Position numbers and translations under genes: made by a program
In this document: piece by piece, positions 33,332 to 41,698 of the stretch
Numbering within the stretch: position 1 is the first letter of the stretch
Layout of the letters: each line of letters starts with the position of its first letter
NCBI RefSeq assembly: GCF_021283305.1
Contig: NZ_JAJSOK010000014.1
Location: 62,001-126,000, forward strand
Direction: 5' to 3'
Source of the DNA: Pseudonocardia kujensis
Lineage (GTDB): Bacteria; Actinomycetota; Actinomycetes; Mycobacteriales; Pseudonocardiaceae
Length of the DNA stretch: 64,000 nt
The notes under the pieces: model-generated
What the model saw: only the letters and a program-made list of their open reading frames with translations
The model's database searches: none
Told to the model about the DNA's origin: nothing

Positions 33332-34851
33332 ACCATTCTCGAGATGAGTTCTTGCTCCGTGGGTTTCGCGTCGGTGGGTGCCGACACCCTGGCCGTGACC
33401 CGTCCGCCCTTCATCACGACGATCTCGTTCGACAGGCCGATCAGCTCCAGCAGGTCGTCGCTGACCAGGAGGATCCCGACACCCTCGTCGGTGAGGTCCC
33501 GGATGAGGTCGTAGATCTCCTCCTTCGCCCCGGCGTCGACCCCGCGGGTCGGGTTGTCGAGGATGAGGAGCTTGACGTCGGTGGACAGGCAGCGGGCGAA
33601 GACCACCTTCTGCTGGTTGCCACCGCTGAGGGAAAGGATCGAGGCGGTGTCACCGCCGGTCTTGATGCGGATGCGGTCGATCATCCGCCGCGCGACCCGC
33701 TGGGCGGTACGCGGGAACACCCACCCGCGGTTGCGGGCCACGACGGAGCCGATGGCGATGTTGTCCGACACCGTCATCGTGTCGAAGAAGCCGTCGACCT
33801 TGCGCTCGGGCGGCACGTAGGCGACCCGGAGCCGGGCGCTGTGCCGCGGACTGCGCCGGGTCAGCAGCTCGCCCCGCGTGCGGACCGTCCCGGTCGCGGG
33901 ACGGTCCCCGAAGACGGCGCGGCCGACCTCGCTCTTGCCGGAGCCCAGTACACCGGCGATACCGACGATCTCCCCCTCGCGCACTCTCAGGTCGACGCCC
34001 TCGAAGCTCTCGCCGTCACCGAGGCCCTCGACCCGGAGCAGCTCGGTCGGCCCCGGCTCGCGCTGTCGACCCTCCCGGTAGAACACCTGATCGCGCTCGC
34101 GCCCGACCATCAGGTAGTGCAGCGACTCCTCGGACAGGGAGTCGGCGTCCCCCTGCCCGACGAGCCTGCCGTCCTTGAGGACGGCGACCCGGTCGCTCCA
34201 CTCCAGGAGCTCGGCCAGGCGGTGCGAGACGAAGATGATCGCACTCCGGTCACGGATGGTCTCGATCATGGAGCGCAGGTACTCGACCTCGTCGTGGTCG
34301 AGCGCGGCGGTCGGCTCGTCGAGCAGAATGATCGGGTCCTCCTGCTCGAGGAGCTCCGAGAGGGCGAACGCCCGGAAGAGCTCGATCATCTGGCAGACCG
34401 CGAACGGGTAGCTCTCGACGCGCCGTTCGACGTCGATCCAGCCGTGGTCGAAACGCTCCATGATCTCGCGCGCCCGGATGATCGCCGACCTGCGGTCGAT
34501 GATGCCGAAGCGCTGGAAGTGCTCCTCGTGCCCGATGAACAGGTTCTCCCACACCGACAGGTTGGGCAGCAGCGCGAGCTCCTGGAACACCCGGAAGACC
34601 CCGTGTGTGGCGGCCTCGTGGTAGCTCGTGTAGTCCGCTACCCTGCCCCGCACCGTCAGCGTCCCGGCCGACGCGTGGTCGGTCCCGCTGATCAGGTTGA
34701 GCAGCGTCGACTTGCCCGCGCCGTTCTCCCCGATGAGGCCCAGCACCTCCCCCTTGGAGACGCTGAGGCTCACGTCCTCGACGGCCGCGAAGCCACCGAA
34801 CCGACGGGTCACCCCCTCCATCGAGAGCAGCGGCGGCGGCGCGGTGGTCAC
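33328..34851 (-). CDS. ABC importer ATPase (RbsA-type, two nucleotide-binding domains)
   Basis: 507 aa from GTG at 34851, preferred because GGCGAGG is directly upstream and the first domain then starts at residue 12. NBD1 has Walker A GENGAGKST and Walker B LLDEPTAALD, but the signature region reads YPFAVCQMIELFRAFAL rather than an LSGGQ-type sequence. NBD2 has a loose Walker A (GVLGSGKSE), an intact LSGGNQQKVVFARCL signature, and a Walker B ending LDNPTRGVD with Asn in place of the catalytic Glu. The tandem layout is normal for RbsA/XylG proteins, and asymmetry between domains is known there. It is the first of the three coupled transporter genes. Confidence 0.88.
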   Translation of the reverse strand: MTTAPPPLLSMEGVTRRFGGFAAVEDVSLSVSKGEVLGLIGENGAGKSTLLNLISGTDHASAGTLTVRGRVADYTSYHEAATHGVFRVFQELALLPNLSVWENLFIGHEEHFQRFGIIDRRSAIIRAREIMERFDHGWIDVERRVESYPFAVCQMIELFRAFALSELLEQEDPIILLDEPTAALDHDEVEYLRSMIETIRDRSAIIFVSHRLAELLEWSDRVAVLKDGRLVGQGDADSLSEESLHYLMVGRERDQVFYREGRQREPGPTELLRVEGLGDGESFEGVDLRVREGEIVGIAGVLGSGKSEVGRAVFGDRPATGTVRTRGELLTRRSPRHSARLRVAYVPPERKVDGFFDTMTVSDNIAIGSVVARNRGWVFPRTAQRVARRMIDRIRIKTGGDTASILSLSGGNQQKVVFARCLSTDVKLLILDNPTRGVDAGAKEEIYDLIRDLTDEGVGILLVSDDLLELIGLSNEIVVMKGGRVTARVSAPTDAKPTEQELISRMV

Positions 34852-35010
34852 GGCCTCGCCCCGAGTGCGACCCCACCGCGACCACCGGGGGAAGGCGGAG
34901 CCCGCAGTCTTGCGAAACATCCATGTGTCGTCAGTCCTTCGTCCGTCTTGAGGGGTGGTCACCGGCGGGGTCGCCGGGGCCCGCTCGGCGAGGTCGGCTC
35001 GGAGATCCGC

Positions 35011-36087
35011 TCAGAGAGCGGCGACGCGCGGCGCGACCTCCGTGGCCAGCAGCTCCATCGAGCGCCGCCAGACCTCCGGGGTCTCGCTGTAGTCGTAGCC
35101 GAGGACCAGTGTCGTGCCGTACCCGCCGAGGGCGGTGTGCAGCTCGGTCAGCTTGCGGGTCACGGTCTCGGGGGAGCCGATGATCCAGTTGTGCTCGGCG
35201 CAGTACTCCGGGGTGACCGCGCTGTCCGGCAGGTCCGCGTCGTGCTTGAAGAACTTGAGGAAGCCGAACTGGCTGAACAGGTCCAGCATGTACTCGCGCT
35301 GGTAGCGACCCATCTCCCCGTTGACGGCGAGCTCGTAGGCCTCCTCGTCGGTGTCGGCGACGAACACCTCCTTCGCCACCCGCCAGTCCGAGCGGTCCGG
35401 GGTCAGCCCGGAGCGGGCGGCGCCGGCCTCGACCGACCGCCAGTGGTCCCTGACGTAGTCGAGACCGAGGTTGAGGCTCATCGGGATGAACCCGCGCTCG
35501 CCCGCCATCTCCAGGGTCGGCGACGGCGAGTTCAGGCCGGCCACCCCGATGCGCGGATGCGGGGACTGGAACGGCTTGCTGTGGTACTGCAGGTGCCGGT
35601 ACATCGTGTCGATCCGGTTCACCGTCCAGTACTTGCCGACGTGCTCGAACGGCTCCTTCTCCGTCCAGAGCCGCAGGATGATCTCCAGCGCCTCCGCGGT
35701 CATGTCCCGGTTCTGTCCGGAGAGACCGTCGACGTCGAACAGCTTCCAGTCACCGGGCAGGCCGGCCGACCCGACGCCGAACATCAACCGGCCCTGGGCG
35801 AGCTGGTCGAGGAAGGCGACCCGCGAGGCGAGCTCGGCGGGGTGGTGGAAGGGCAGCAGGTGCGCACCGGGCGCAAGGTTGATCCGGCTCGTCTGCAGCA
35901 GGGCCTGCGCGATCATCAGATCGGGGGCCGGGATCGGCTCGCACGGCGAGGTGAAGTGCTCGCCGATCCAGGCCTCCTGGAAACCGAGCTCGTCCGCCCA
36001 GCGGATCATCTGCAGGTCCCACTGCACGGCGTCGTAGACGTCCGCGTCCTTGGGGTGAGCGGGCATCATGAACAGGCCGAGTTCCAT
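35011..36087 (-). CDS. luciferase-like (LLM) flavin-dependent monooxygenase 2
   Basis: 358 aa. ATG at 36087 is chosen because MELGLFMMPAHP is the family start and AGAGGAC stands upstream. Motifs: LGFQEAWIGEHFTSPCEP, INLAPGAHLLPFHHPAE, QGRLMFGVGSAGLPGDW, and the substrate-lid part GERGFIPMSLNLG. It is a second FMNH2-dependent monooxygenase, not closely alike to LLM 1. It heads the operon that continues into the ABC transporter 159 bp downstream, linking oxidation and uptake. The divergent flavin reductase at 36216 probably supplies FMNH2. Operator copy 4 lies 69 bp before the start. Confidence 0.88.
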   Translation of the reverse strand: MELGLFMMPAHPKDADVYDAVQWDLQMIRWADELGFQEAWIGEHFTSPCEPIPAPDLMIAQALLQTSRINLAPGAHLLPFHHPAELASRVAFLDQLAQGRLMFGVGSAGLPGDWKLFDVDGLSGQNRDMTAEALEIILRLWTEKEPFEHVGKYWTVNRIDTMYRHLQYHSKPFQSPHPRIGVAGLNSPSPTLEMAGERGFIPMSLNLGLDYVRDHWRSVEAGAARSGLTPDRSDWRVAKEVFVADTDEEAYELAVNGEMGRYQREYMLDLFSQFGFLKFFKHDADLPDSAVTPEYCAEHNWIIGSPETVTRKLTELHTALGGYGTTLVLGYDYSETPEVWRRSMELLATEVAPRVAAL

Positions 36088-36155
36088 CGGGCGTCCTCTC
36101 TGAAGAAGCGTCACTCCGTCGAGGGCAGAGTGTCGGCCGCCACATTGGTCATCTC

Positions 36156-36174
36156 GTGTTCAACTTGTGAACAG
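36156..36174. promoter_or_regulatory. island operator copy 4 (LLM 2 / flavin reductase promoter region)
   Basis: GTGTTCAACTTGTGAACAG contains the perfect repeat TGTTCA-N5-TGAACA and all ten core positions of the island consensus. It sits between the divergent LLM 2 and flavin reductase genes. Confidence 0.6.
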
Positions 36175-36215
36175 GGCTCTGCCCGCAGGCCGCCCGTGCT
36201 GGTCGAGCGTCCGGT

Positions 36216-36641
36216 GTGACGGCGGTGTGCGCGCAGGTCGACGGCTTGCCGGTCGGCCTGGCCGCGAGCTCGTTCACGTCCGTCTCGGTGGACCCGCCGC
36301 TGGTGTCGGTCTGCCTGCAGCACTCCTCCACCACGTGGCCGGTGCTGCGCGAGCGGGCCCGGCTCGGGCTCAGCGTGCTCGCCGAGGGGCACGACGACGT
36401 CTGTGCCAGGCTCGCGAGCAAGCGCGGGGACCGGTTCGCCGGGACCGACTGGATCGCCACACCCGAGGGCGGGGTGTTCGTCCACGGGGCCACGGCCTGG
36501 CTCGACTGCTCGATCCACGCCGCGGTGCCCGCGGGCGACCACGACATCGTCCTGCTGCGCGTGCACGGTCTCCGCGTCGACGCGGCCGTGGCCCCCCTCG
36601 TCTTCCACGGCAGCCGCTTCCGGCGCCTCGAGGCCGTCTGA
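36216..36641 (+). CDS. flavin reductase domain protein, short N-terminus
   Basis: 141 aa from GTG at 36216. AASSFTSVSVDPPLVSVCLQHSSTTW and the C-terminal LRVHGLRVD...PLVFHGSRFRRL are the FMN-binding flavin reductase signature (HpaC/DszD type). The usual N-terminal 15-25 residues are missing: family-like residues (GRASGV) precede the GTG in frame, but no start codon exists between the in-frame stop at 36168 and 36216. It may be N-terminally truncated or use an unusual start. Likely role: NAD(P)H-dependent FMN reduction for the LLM enzymes. No ribosome site is visible. Confidence 0.7.
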   Translation: MTAVCAQVDGLPVGLAASSFTSVSVDPPLVSVCLQHSSTTWPVLRERARLGLSVLAEGHDDVCARLASKRGDRFAGTDWIATPEGGVFVHGATAWLDCSIHAAVPAGDHDIVLLRVHGLRVDAAVAPLVFHGSRFRRLEAV

Positions 36642-36850
36642 ACCGGATCGGGCGAGACGGAGTTCCCGTCGGTCCCTTCCTCACCGCCCCGCGCAGCTCG
36701 AGGGGCACGGTGCGCTCGTGCGGTACGCCCCGACCCGGACAGCGGTCGGAGCCGGTGTCGGGCCGTCCTCGCGGCCGGGTGACGTGACCCCGTCCGACGT
36801 GATCCACTGGCGGGGAGTCCCGCGACCGCGATCACACCCGGAGCCCGCCC

Positions 36851-37756
36851 GTGCCGCTCGACCCGCAGTTCCGCACCGTCCTCGACAGCCTCGCCGCCAC
36901 CGGGTTCACCGGCCTCACCGGCGGCGACGCCCCCGCCGCACGGGAGCGGTACCGGACGCTCGCACTGTCCCGGCGCGGGCCGGGGTTCGTGGCCGAGCCG
37001 GTCGCCGGGGTGGAGGACACGACGGCCGACGGCGTCCCCGTGCGGGTCTTCACGCCCACCGAGGACCGCGGGCCCGCGGTGGTCTACCTGCACGGCGGCG
37101 GCTGGGTGGTCGGTGACCTGGACACGCACGACCCGTTGTGCCGCCGGGTCGCCAACGCGCTCGGCGCGGTCGTGGTCTCCGTGGACTACCGGCTCGCGCC
37201 CGAGCACCCCTTCCCCGCCGGGCTCGACGACGCCGTCACGGCGCTGCGCTGGACCCTCGCCCGCCATCCCGACCGGCCCGTCGGCGTCGCCGGGGACAGT
37301 GCGGGTGCCTCGCTCGCCGCCGGTGTCGCGCTGCGGGCCCGTGACGGCGGGCTCCCGCTGGCCGGGCAGCTGCTGTTCTACCCGGCGACCGACCCGGCGA
37401 TGACCTCGCAGTCGGTGCGCGACAACGGCGAGGGCTACTTCCTCACCCACGCCGACATGGCCTGGTTCCTCGCGCAGTACCTGCCCGGTGGCGGGACCGG
37501 CGTCGCCGAGGTGGACCTGCTCGCGGCCGACGTGGCCGCAGTCGCGCCTGCCGTCGTCGCCACGGCGGAGTTCGACCCGCTCCGGGACGAGGGGGCCGCC
37601 TACGCCGAGCACCTGGCCGCGGCGGGGGTGCCGGTCGAGCACGTGCCCGGGCCGGGGCTCATCCACGGCTATGCGGCCTTCCTCGGCGTGGTCGACGCCG
37701 CCGACACCATCGCCGTGCGAGCCCTCGAATCCTTCGGCCGGGTACTCGCGGGGTGA
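36851..37756 (+). CDS. alpha/beta hydrolase (HSL/acetyl-esterase type)
   Basis: 301 aa from GTG at 36851. HGGGWVVGDLDTHD is the oxyanion-hole motif of hormone-sensitive-lipase-like esterases, GDSAGASLAAGVAL holds the nucleophile Ser, ATAEFDPLRDEG holds the acid, and GLIHGYAAF the catalytic His. It hydrolyses short acyl esters in the cytosol. If the island makes lactones or esters through Baeyer-Villiger chemistry, this would be the matching esterase, but it lies outside the operator-linked units. The gap 36642-36850 has no gene. Confidence 0.9.
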   Translation: MPLDPQFRTVLDSLAATGFTGLTGGDAPAARERYRTLALSRRGPGFVAEPVAGVEDTTADGVPVRVFTPTEDRGPAVVYLHGGGWVVGDLDTHDPLCRRVANALGAVVVSVDYRLAPEHPFPAGLDDAVTALRWTLARHPDRPVGVAGDSAGASLAAGVALRARDGGLPLAGQLLFYPATDPAMTSQSVRDNGEGYFLTHADMAWFLAQYLPGGGTGVAEVDLLAADVAAVAPAVVATAEFDPLRDEGAAYAEHLAAAGVPVEHVPGPGLIHGYAAFLGVVDAADTIAVRALESFGRVLAG

Positions 37757-37783
37757 ATCCGGCGGCGCGGTGATCATGGTGGT

Positions 37784-38129
37784 GGGCACGCCCTGCTCGC
37801 CGAGGCCGACGAGGCGCTCGACGGGCTGGAGGAGCTGATCCGGCGGATCAACCGGACGAACGCGGCCACCGACCTCGGCCCGGACGGCACCATGACGGAT
37901 GCGCTGGCCCGGCGGGACGTGCTGCGGCTGCGGCACGGGGTCCTCACCGCCTCGGCCGACGCCGCGGCCGGGCACGGCGCCGGCTTCCGTCAGCTGCGCT
38001 CCGAGCTGCGCCGGCGCGCGACGCTGCCGGTCGCCGAGCTGCGTCGGCGCGCGGACGGGATCGAAGGAGACGCGTGAGCTCGACGCGCGGATCCAGCAGG
38101 CGAACGGGAACGTCGAGCTGCTGGACTGA
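37784..38129 (+). pseudogene. frameshifted, 5'-truncated DIP1984-family gene
   Basis: The frame after the hydrolase stop gives ALLAEADEALDGLEELIRR, then INRTN, ALARRDVLRLRHGVL and LRSELRRRATLPVAELRRRAD, the core of the DIP1984 family. It then meets a stop at 38075, while the conserved ending RELDARIQQANGNVELLD continues in the next frame to 38129. About 35 N-terminal residues and a start codon are missing. An ATG at 37892 could express only a fragment. The gene is therefore broken both by truncation and by a frameshift near 38070. Confidence 0.7.
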
Positions 38130-38380
38130 GCGCCGGGAGGCGGGACCGGGGCCCGGGAGCGGGTACCCGGGCGGGGAGCGGGCACGAGCCCGAGGGCCGG
38201 CGGGTGAAGTCCGGCCCATGACGGGGCGCGAGGGGCAGCGCAGGGGTTCGACTCCCCCGATCACCGTGCAGCCAGCACGACGCACACGTCATCGGCGCAC
38301 GCACGACCGCGCACCACCACGTGCCGGCCCCCTCCGGGGAGGGTGGGTCAGGGGACCCCGCGCCCCGGTTCCGCGTACCG

Positions 38381-38824
38381 TCAGCCGACGGGCACGCGGC
38401 GCTCCGCACGCTCCAGCAGGGCGACGACCTCGTCCCGGCTGCGGTGCGGCGCATCGTTCCACGAGGTCAGCTCGCGGATCAGCGCCGCGCCGCCCGGGCC
38501 GCGCAGCGCCGGCGCGGCGCGCTCGCCCGTGCCCGGCAGGCACCGCCAGACGTGGGCGATCCACGGCATCGCGTCCCGCTCGACGTTCACCAGCCGTCCG
38601 CCGCGGTGCGCGGCGACGGTCAGCGCCGCCACCAGACAGGCCTGCTCCACCTCGTCGGGCTGTGGCGGCCCGGAGAGGAGCCGCGCGAGCCGCGAGGGAC
38701 GACTGTCGGTGCACCAGCCGTGCTGCATCCACCCGCGCTGCACGATCCCGCGCGCCACCGCGAGCACACTCCGCTGGGGCCGGACCAGGGGCCGGACCCC
38801 GGGTTCCGCCAGACACACCGCCAT
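38381..38824 (-). CDS. DUF6197-like hypothetical protein
   Basis: 147 aa from ATG at 38824 behind GGGAGGAGC. Features that recall DUF6197 are a GWCTDS/CLVAALTVAA pair in the first half and LTSWNDAPHRSRDEVVALLERA near the end (the WND..R..DEV pattern). No signal or membrane segment. The role is unknown. It stands alone, between the DIP1984 remnant and a stretch of decayed sequence. Confidence 0.6.
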   Translation of the reverse strand: MAVCLAEPGVRPLVRPQRSVLAVARGIVQRGWMQHGWCTDSRPSRLARLLSGPPQPDEVEQACLVAALTVAAHRGGRLVNVERDAMPWIAHVWRCLPGTGERAAPALRGPGGAALIRELTSWNDAPHRSRDEVVALLERAERRVPVG

Positions 38825-39287
38825 AGCCGCTGCTCCTCCCGTTCGTGCCGACCTCTGCCCCACCGAGCAGTGTGGGCCGGGAGAAGCCGCGACGGTAGGG
38901 CCCGTGGGCTCGACCGAGCGCGGTCAACGGCCGGACGGCGCGGTCGTCGCTGGACCGCGGCGGCCCGCGGGCTCGTCGCGACGATCACCTGGCGGCGCGG
39001 CAGACGTGGGTCTGTGGCCTTCGAGGGCAGCGACCGCTCCGGCGACGGGGTCGACGCGCTCTCCGACGCCGACCGCCACGAGATCGCCGAGAAGAGCGTC
39101 GTGACCCTCGTCCCGCGCGCCTCCTGCCGTTGATACGCCGGAGGTCGCCGCCACCGGCACCGACGAGACCGCGCTGCATCGCCTGTTGCGGGCATCGGCA
39201 CCACCTTCTCGCGAGCGCCGGGTTCCGCGTGGTGGGCATCGTTCCCGCAGGTCCGGGGCGGTCGGTGATCGAGGCGCTGCCGACCCA
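38825..39287. other. gene-free stretch
   Basis: 463 bp between the DUF6197-like gene and the methyltransferase remnant. I see no reading frame with recognisable protein sequence, no ribosome site before a plausible start, and no strong hairpin. The stretch is probably decayed sequence together with the promoter of the gene at 38824. Confidence 0.5.
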
Positions 39288-39771
39288 GGAACGCTCGGCG
39301 GTCACGACGACGGTGGTGTAGGGCATCGTGATCCGCCCGCCGAGGGGCGTCGACCGCGGCGCCGACGCCGGCCTCCAGCTCGGCCCACGTGGCCGCTGGG
39401 ATCCGGCTCGCCTCGCCACCGGTGCGCATCTCGTCCAGCCACTCGTCCCGGGTGGAGGACCGCCGCCACTCGACGGACCACTGCCCGGGCTCGGCGAACC
39501 CGCCGGCCCGCCGGATCCCGTCCACGGTGCGGTCGCCGAAGATCCCGGGGTCGCCCCCGCCGGTCCGCCACACGCGGCCGGCCAGCGAGCCGGGCACCAC
39601 GCGGTCGAAGACCGGGCGGAAGGCCTCCGCGACCTCGGGTGCGGGCCGGAAGACGTTCCAGAACAGCGCCAGCAGACCGCCCGGGCGCAGGATCCGCCCG
39701 GCCTTCGCCGCGCCCGCGACCGGGTCGACCCAGTGCCACGTCTGGCCGGCGACGACGGCGTCGAACGTGCG
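39288..39771 (-). pseudogene. truncated and frameshifted class I methyltransferase
   Basis: From 39771 the frame reads TFDAVVAGQTWHWVDP, AGRILRPGGLLALFWN and GGFAEPGQWSVEWRRSST, a clear SAM methyltransferase C-terminal half. The ending LGGRITMPYTTVVVTAER is displaced into another frame around 39345. The SAM-binding N-terminal half (GxGxG) is absent, and the DUF5134 gene begins just beyond. Both the truncation and the frameshift indicate a dead gene. Confidence 0.7.
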
Positions 39772-39827
39772 TCTCGAGGGATGGGTCGAGGGCGCGCGCG
39801 GGTGCCCCGCTCGGCCCGGTGTCTCCG

Positions 39828-40478
39828 TCAGATCCCGCCCAGCAGCATGATCCCCATCGAGGCGGCGGCGACGAGGTGCGCGACGGCTGCCACCCGGGCC
39901 GTGCGCAGGGCGCCGAGGCGCGCGCCGGCGGGCACCCGGCCGTCGCCGGCGCAGCCCGTCGCCGGGGCTCCCGCGGTCAGCGGGAGCCGTGCCGCCGCCC
40001 GTCCGGCCGCGGCCGCGAACCGGTCGCCGCATCTCATCCCGTGCCAGGCGAAGTAGCCGACCAGCACGATCGACACGCCGGAGATCCAGATCGGTGTCCC
40101 TGCCGTCCCGGCGTGGGCGGGGTGCCCCGCGTGCCCGCCGCCGGCGCTCCCCGCGGCGCCGTGCGGGCCCAGGAGGAGCATGAAGACCATCGCGAGGCCG
40201 CAGATCACGTGGTGCGCGGCGTCGTCGGCGGCCGGGCCGTCGCGTAGAGCGGCGGCGGTGAACCAGGCGGCGCTGACGCCGAAGAGGACGGACCAGGCGA
40301 CCGGTGGCACAGGGTCGGCGGCCGGCGAGAACATCGCGGCCATCCCGAACGCCATCGCGGCGTGCGCCGACTCCCCGGCGGCAGGGCGGCCGTCGCGGCG
40401 GGCGGTCACCAGGCGGACGACGTGCAGCAGGCCCAGGCCGACCAGGACCGCGGACACTCCGGCATCGAACCAGGCCAT
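39828..40478 (-). CDS. DUF5134 multi-pass membrane protein
   Basis: 216 aa from ATG at 40478. Six hydrophobic segments with intramembrane His and Met: LGLLHVVRLVTA, ESAHAAMAFGMAAMF, AAHHVICGLAMVFMLL, FAWHGMRC. This matches actinobacterial DUF5134 proteins. The clustered His/Met pattern could bind copper or heme, but that is only suggested by composition. A Gly/His-rich loop separates TM4 and TM5. It is a single gene. Confidence 0.8.
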   Translation of the reverse strand: MAWFDAGVSAVLVGLGLLHVVRLVTARRDGRPAAGESAHAAMAFGMAAMFSPAADPVPPVAWSVLFGVSAAWFTAAALRDGPAADDAAHHVICGLAMVFMLLLGPHGAAGSAGGGHAGHPAHAGTAGTPIWISGVSIVLVGYFAWHGMRCGDRFAAAAGRAAARLPLTAGAPATGCAGDGRVPAGARLGALRTARVAAVAHLVAAASMGIMLLGGI

Positions 40479-40993
40479 GGGCGAGCGGGTCCTTTCGTCG
40501 CGGGGAGCGTCGGGCGGCTCCGGAGAGTGCGCGACCCGGTGCGGGCCGTCACGAGAACTGCACCGTCTCCACGTTCCGCGCGGGTTTCCGCCGCGGTACG
40601 AGCACACGCCTGATTCGCGATCTCCCGTGTCACCCCCGTGACCGTCCGTCGAGGTGCGGTGACGTCCGCATCACCTCCCGCTCCCCTCGTCGTGAGATCC
40701 GCACGTCAGCGGCCGGGACGACCGTGCCGACCACGCGCGGCCGGCACGGTCGGCACCGGCTCGGCAACCGGACCGATGTGGGTGAGGGCCCCGCCCGACG
40801 GTCGCTGCGCGTGACGGTGTGCTGGTCACCGTCCCGCGGCCCACAGTTCTCGCGATCGCCCGTAACCGTGTGAGGACGACTTGACCTTCCGGTGACCGGC
40901 GCGCCGCCGTTCGGACACGCAGCCGCGACGAGATCTCCCGCAACCCGTCCGGCCGACCGGCCGGACCTGCCGTCCTGCGGAAGGAGTACGGGT
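40479..40993. other. 515-bp intergenic region with hairpins
   Basis: Divergent promoter space for DUF5134 and the first GlnR-like gene. It contains a 10-bp inverted repeat (GACCGTGCCG at 40720-40729 and CGGCACGGTC at 40742-40751) and a second shorter one (GACGGTG...CACCGTC near 40815-40835). No open frame with protein-like sequence was seen. A small RNA or attenuator is possible but not supported further. Confidence 0.4.
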
Positions 40994-41698
40994 ATGGAGG
41001 TCCTGGTCCTGACCACGGCACCCGCGGGCCGGTCGGTGCTGCCCGCGCTCGACCTGCTCGATCACCGGGTGCGGGCGACGGCTCCGTCCGTCACGGCCTT
41101 CCTGGCAGCCGGGCGCTGCGACGTCGTGGTGGTCGACGGGCGCCGCCAGCCGCACGCCGCCCTCGAGCTCGCGGCCCTGGTCGCGACGGCGGCCCGCGGC
41201 ACGCCCGTGGTGTTCGTGGCCGACGAGGCCGGTCTCACCGGCCTGCCGCGCGGGCACGGCGTGGCACAGCTGGTCCTCGCCGACGCCGGGCCCGCCGAGG
41301 TCGACGCCCGGTTGCGGCTGGCGCGGCGCGGGTTCGGCCCGCGGCCGGGGACCGGGCGCGAGCACTCCGAGGTGGTACGGGTCGGCCCGTTCGAGCTGGA
41401 CGCCCACGCCTACACGATCCGGCTCCAGCAGCGGCCGCTGCCGCTCACGCACCGGGAGTTCGAGCTGCTCGGCGCGCTGCTGGCAGATGCCGGACGGCCG
41501 TTGTCCCGGGAGCGCCTGCTCGGTCTGGTCGACGGCGACGGGACCAGCCCGCGGGCGGTCGACTGCCACATCCGCGCGATCCGGGCGAAGCTCGGCGCGC
41601 ACCGCGGCAGCATCCGCACCGTCCGGGGGCTCGGCTACGTGGTCCCCGCCGGGTGCCCGGCCTCCGACGCGCCCGGCGGCAGTCGGGGCAGGACGTAA
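40994..41698 (+). CDS. GlnR-like orphan response regulator 1
   Basis: 234 aa, ATG at 40994 with AAGGAG 7 bp upstream. The N-terminal half follows the GlnR pattern rather than a normal receiver: LVLTTAPAGRSVLPALDLL, CDVVVVDGRRQP with Asp48 in the phosphorylation position, and LVLADAGPAEVDARLRLA. The C-terminal winged helix (about 135-225) is OmpR/PhoB type: LPLTHREFELLGALLADAGR, AVDCHIRAIRAKLG, IRTVRGLGYVV. GlnR proteins control nitrogen metabolism without a partner kinase. No kinase gene is nearby. It is paralogous to, and equal in length to, the convergent gene at 41635-42339, with a 64-bp 3' overlap. Confidence 0.82.
   Translation: MEVLVLTTAPAGRSVLPALDLLDHRVRATAPSVTAFLAAGRCDVVVVDGRRQPHAALELAALVATAARGTPVVFVADEAGLTGLPRGHGVAQLVLADAGPAEVDARLRLARRGFGPRPGTGREHSEVVRVGPFELDAHAYTIRLQQRPLPLTHREFELLGALLADAGRPLSRERLLGLVDGDGTSPRAVDCHIRAIRAKLGAHRGSIRTVRGLGYVVPAGCPASDAPGGSRGRT

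Noticed and set aside
34918-34920. ATG giving a 530-aa RbsA-like ATPase (MFRKTAG...)
   Set aside because: No ribosome site, and the extra 23 residues are basic and unlike the family N-terminus; GTG at 34851 fits better.
38242-38265. tRNA-like T-arm (GGGGTTCGACTCCCC followed by GATCACC), possible tRNA 3' end or attachment site
   Set aside because: No matching acceptor 5' strand (GGTGATC), anticodon arm or D-arm is found within 100 bp upstream, and no integrase is nearby; the stem is only 4 bp.
40720-40751. 10-bp inverted repeat as a terminator
   Set aside because: It lies in a divergent promoter region, where no transcript needs to end, and the 12-nt loop and lack of a following T run are weak; listed only as a hairpin.
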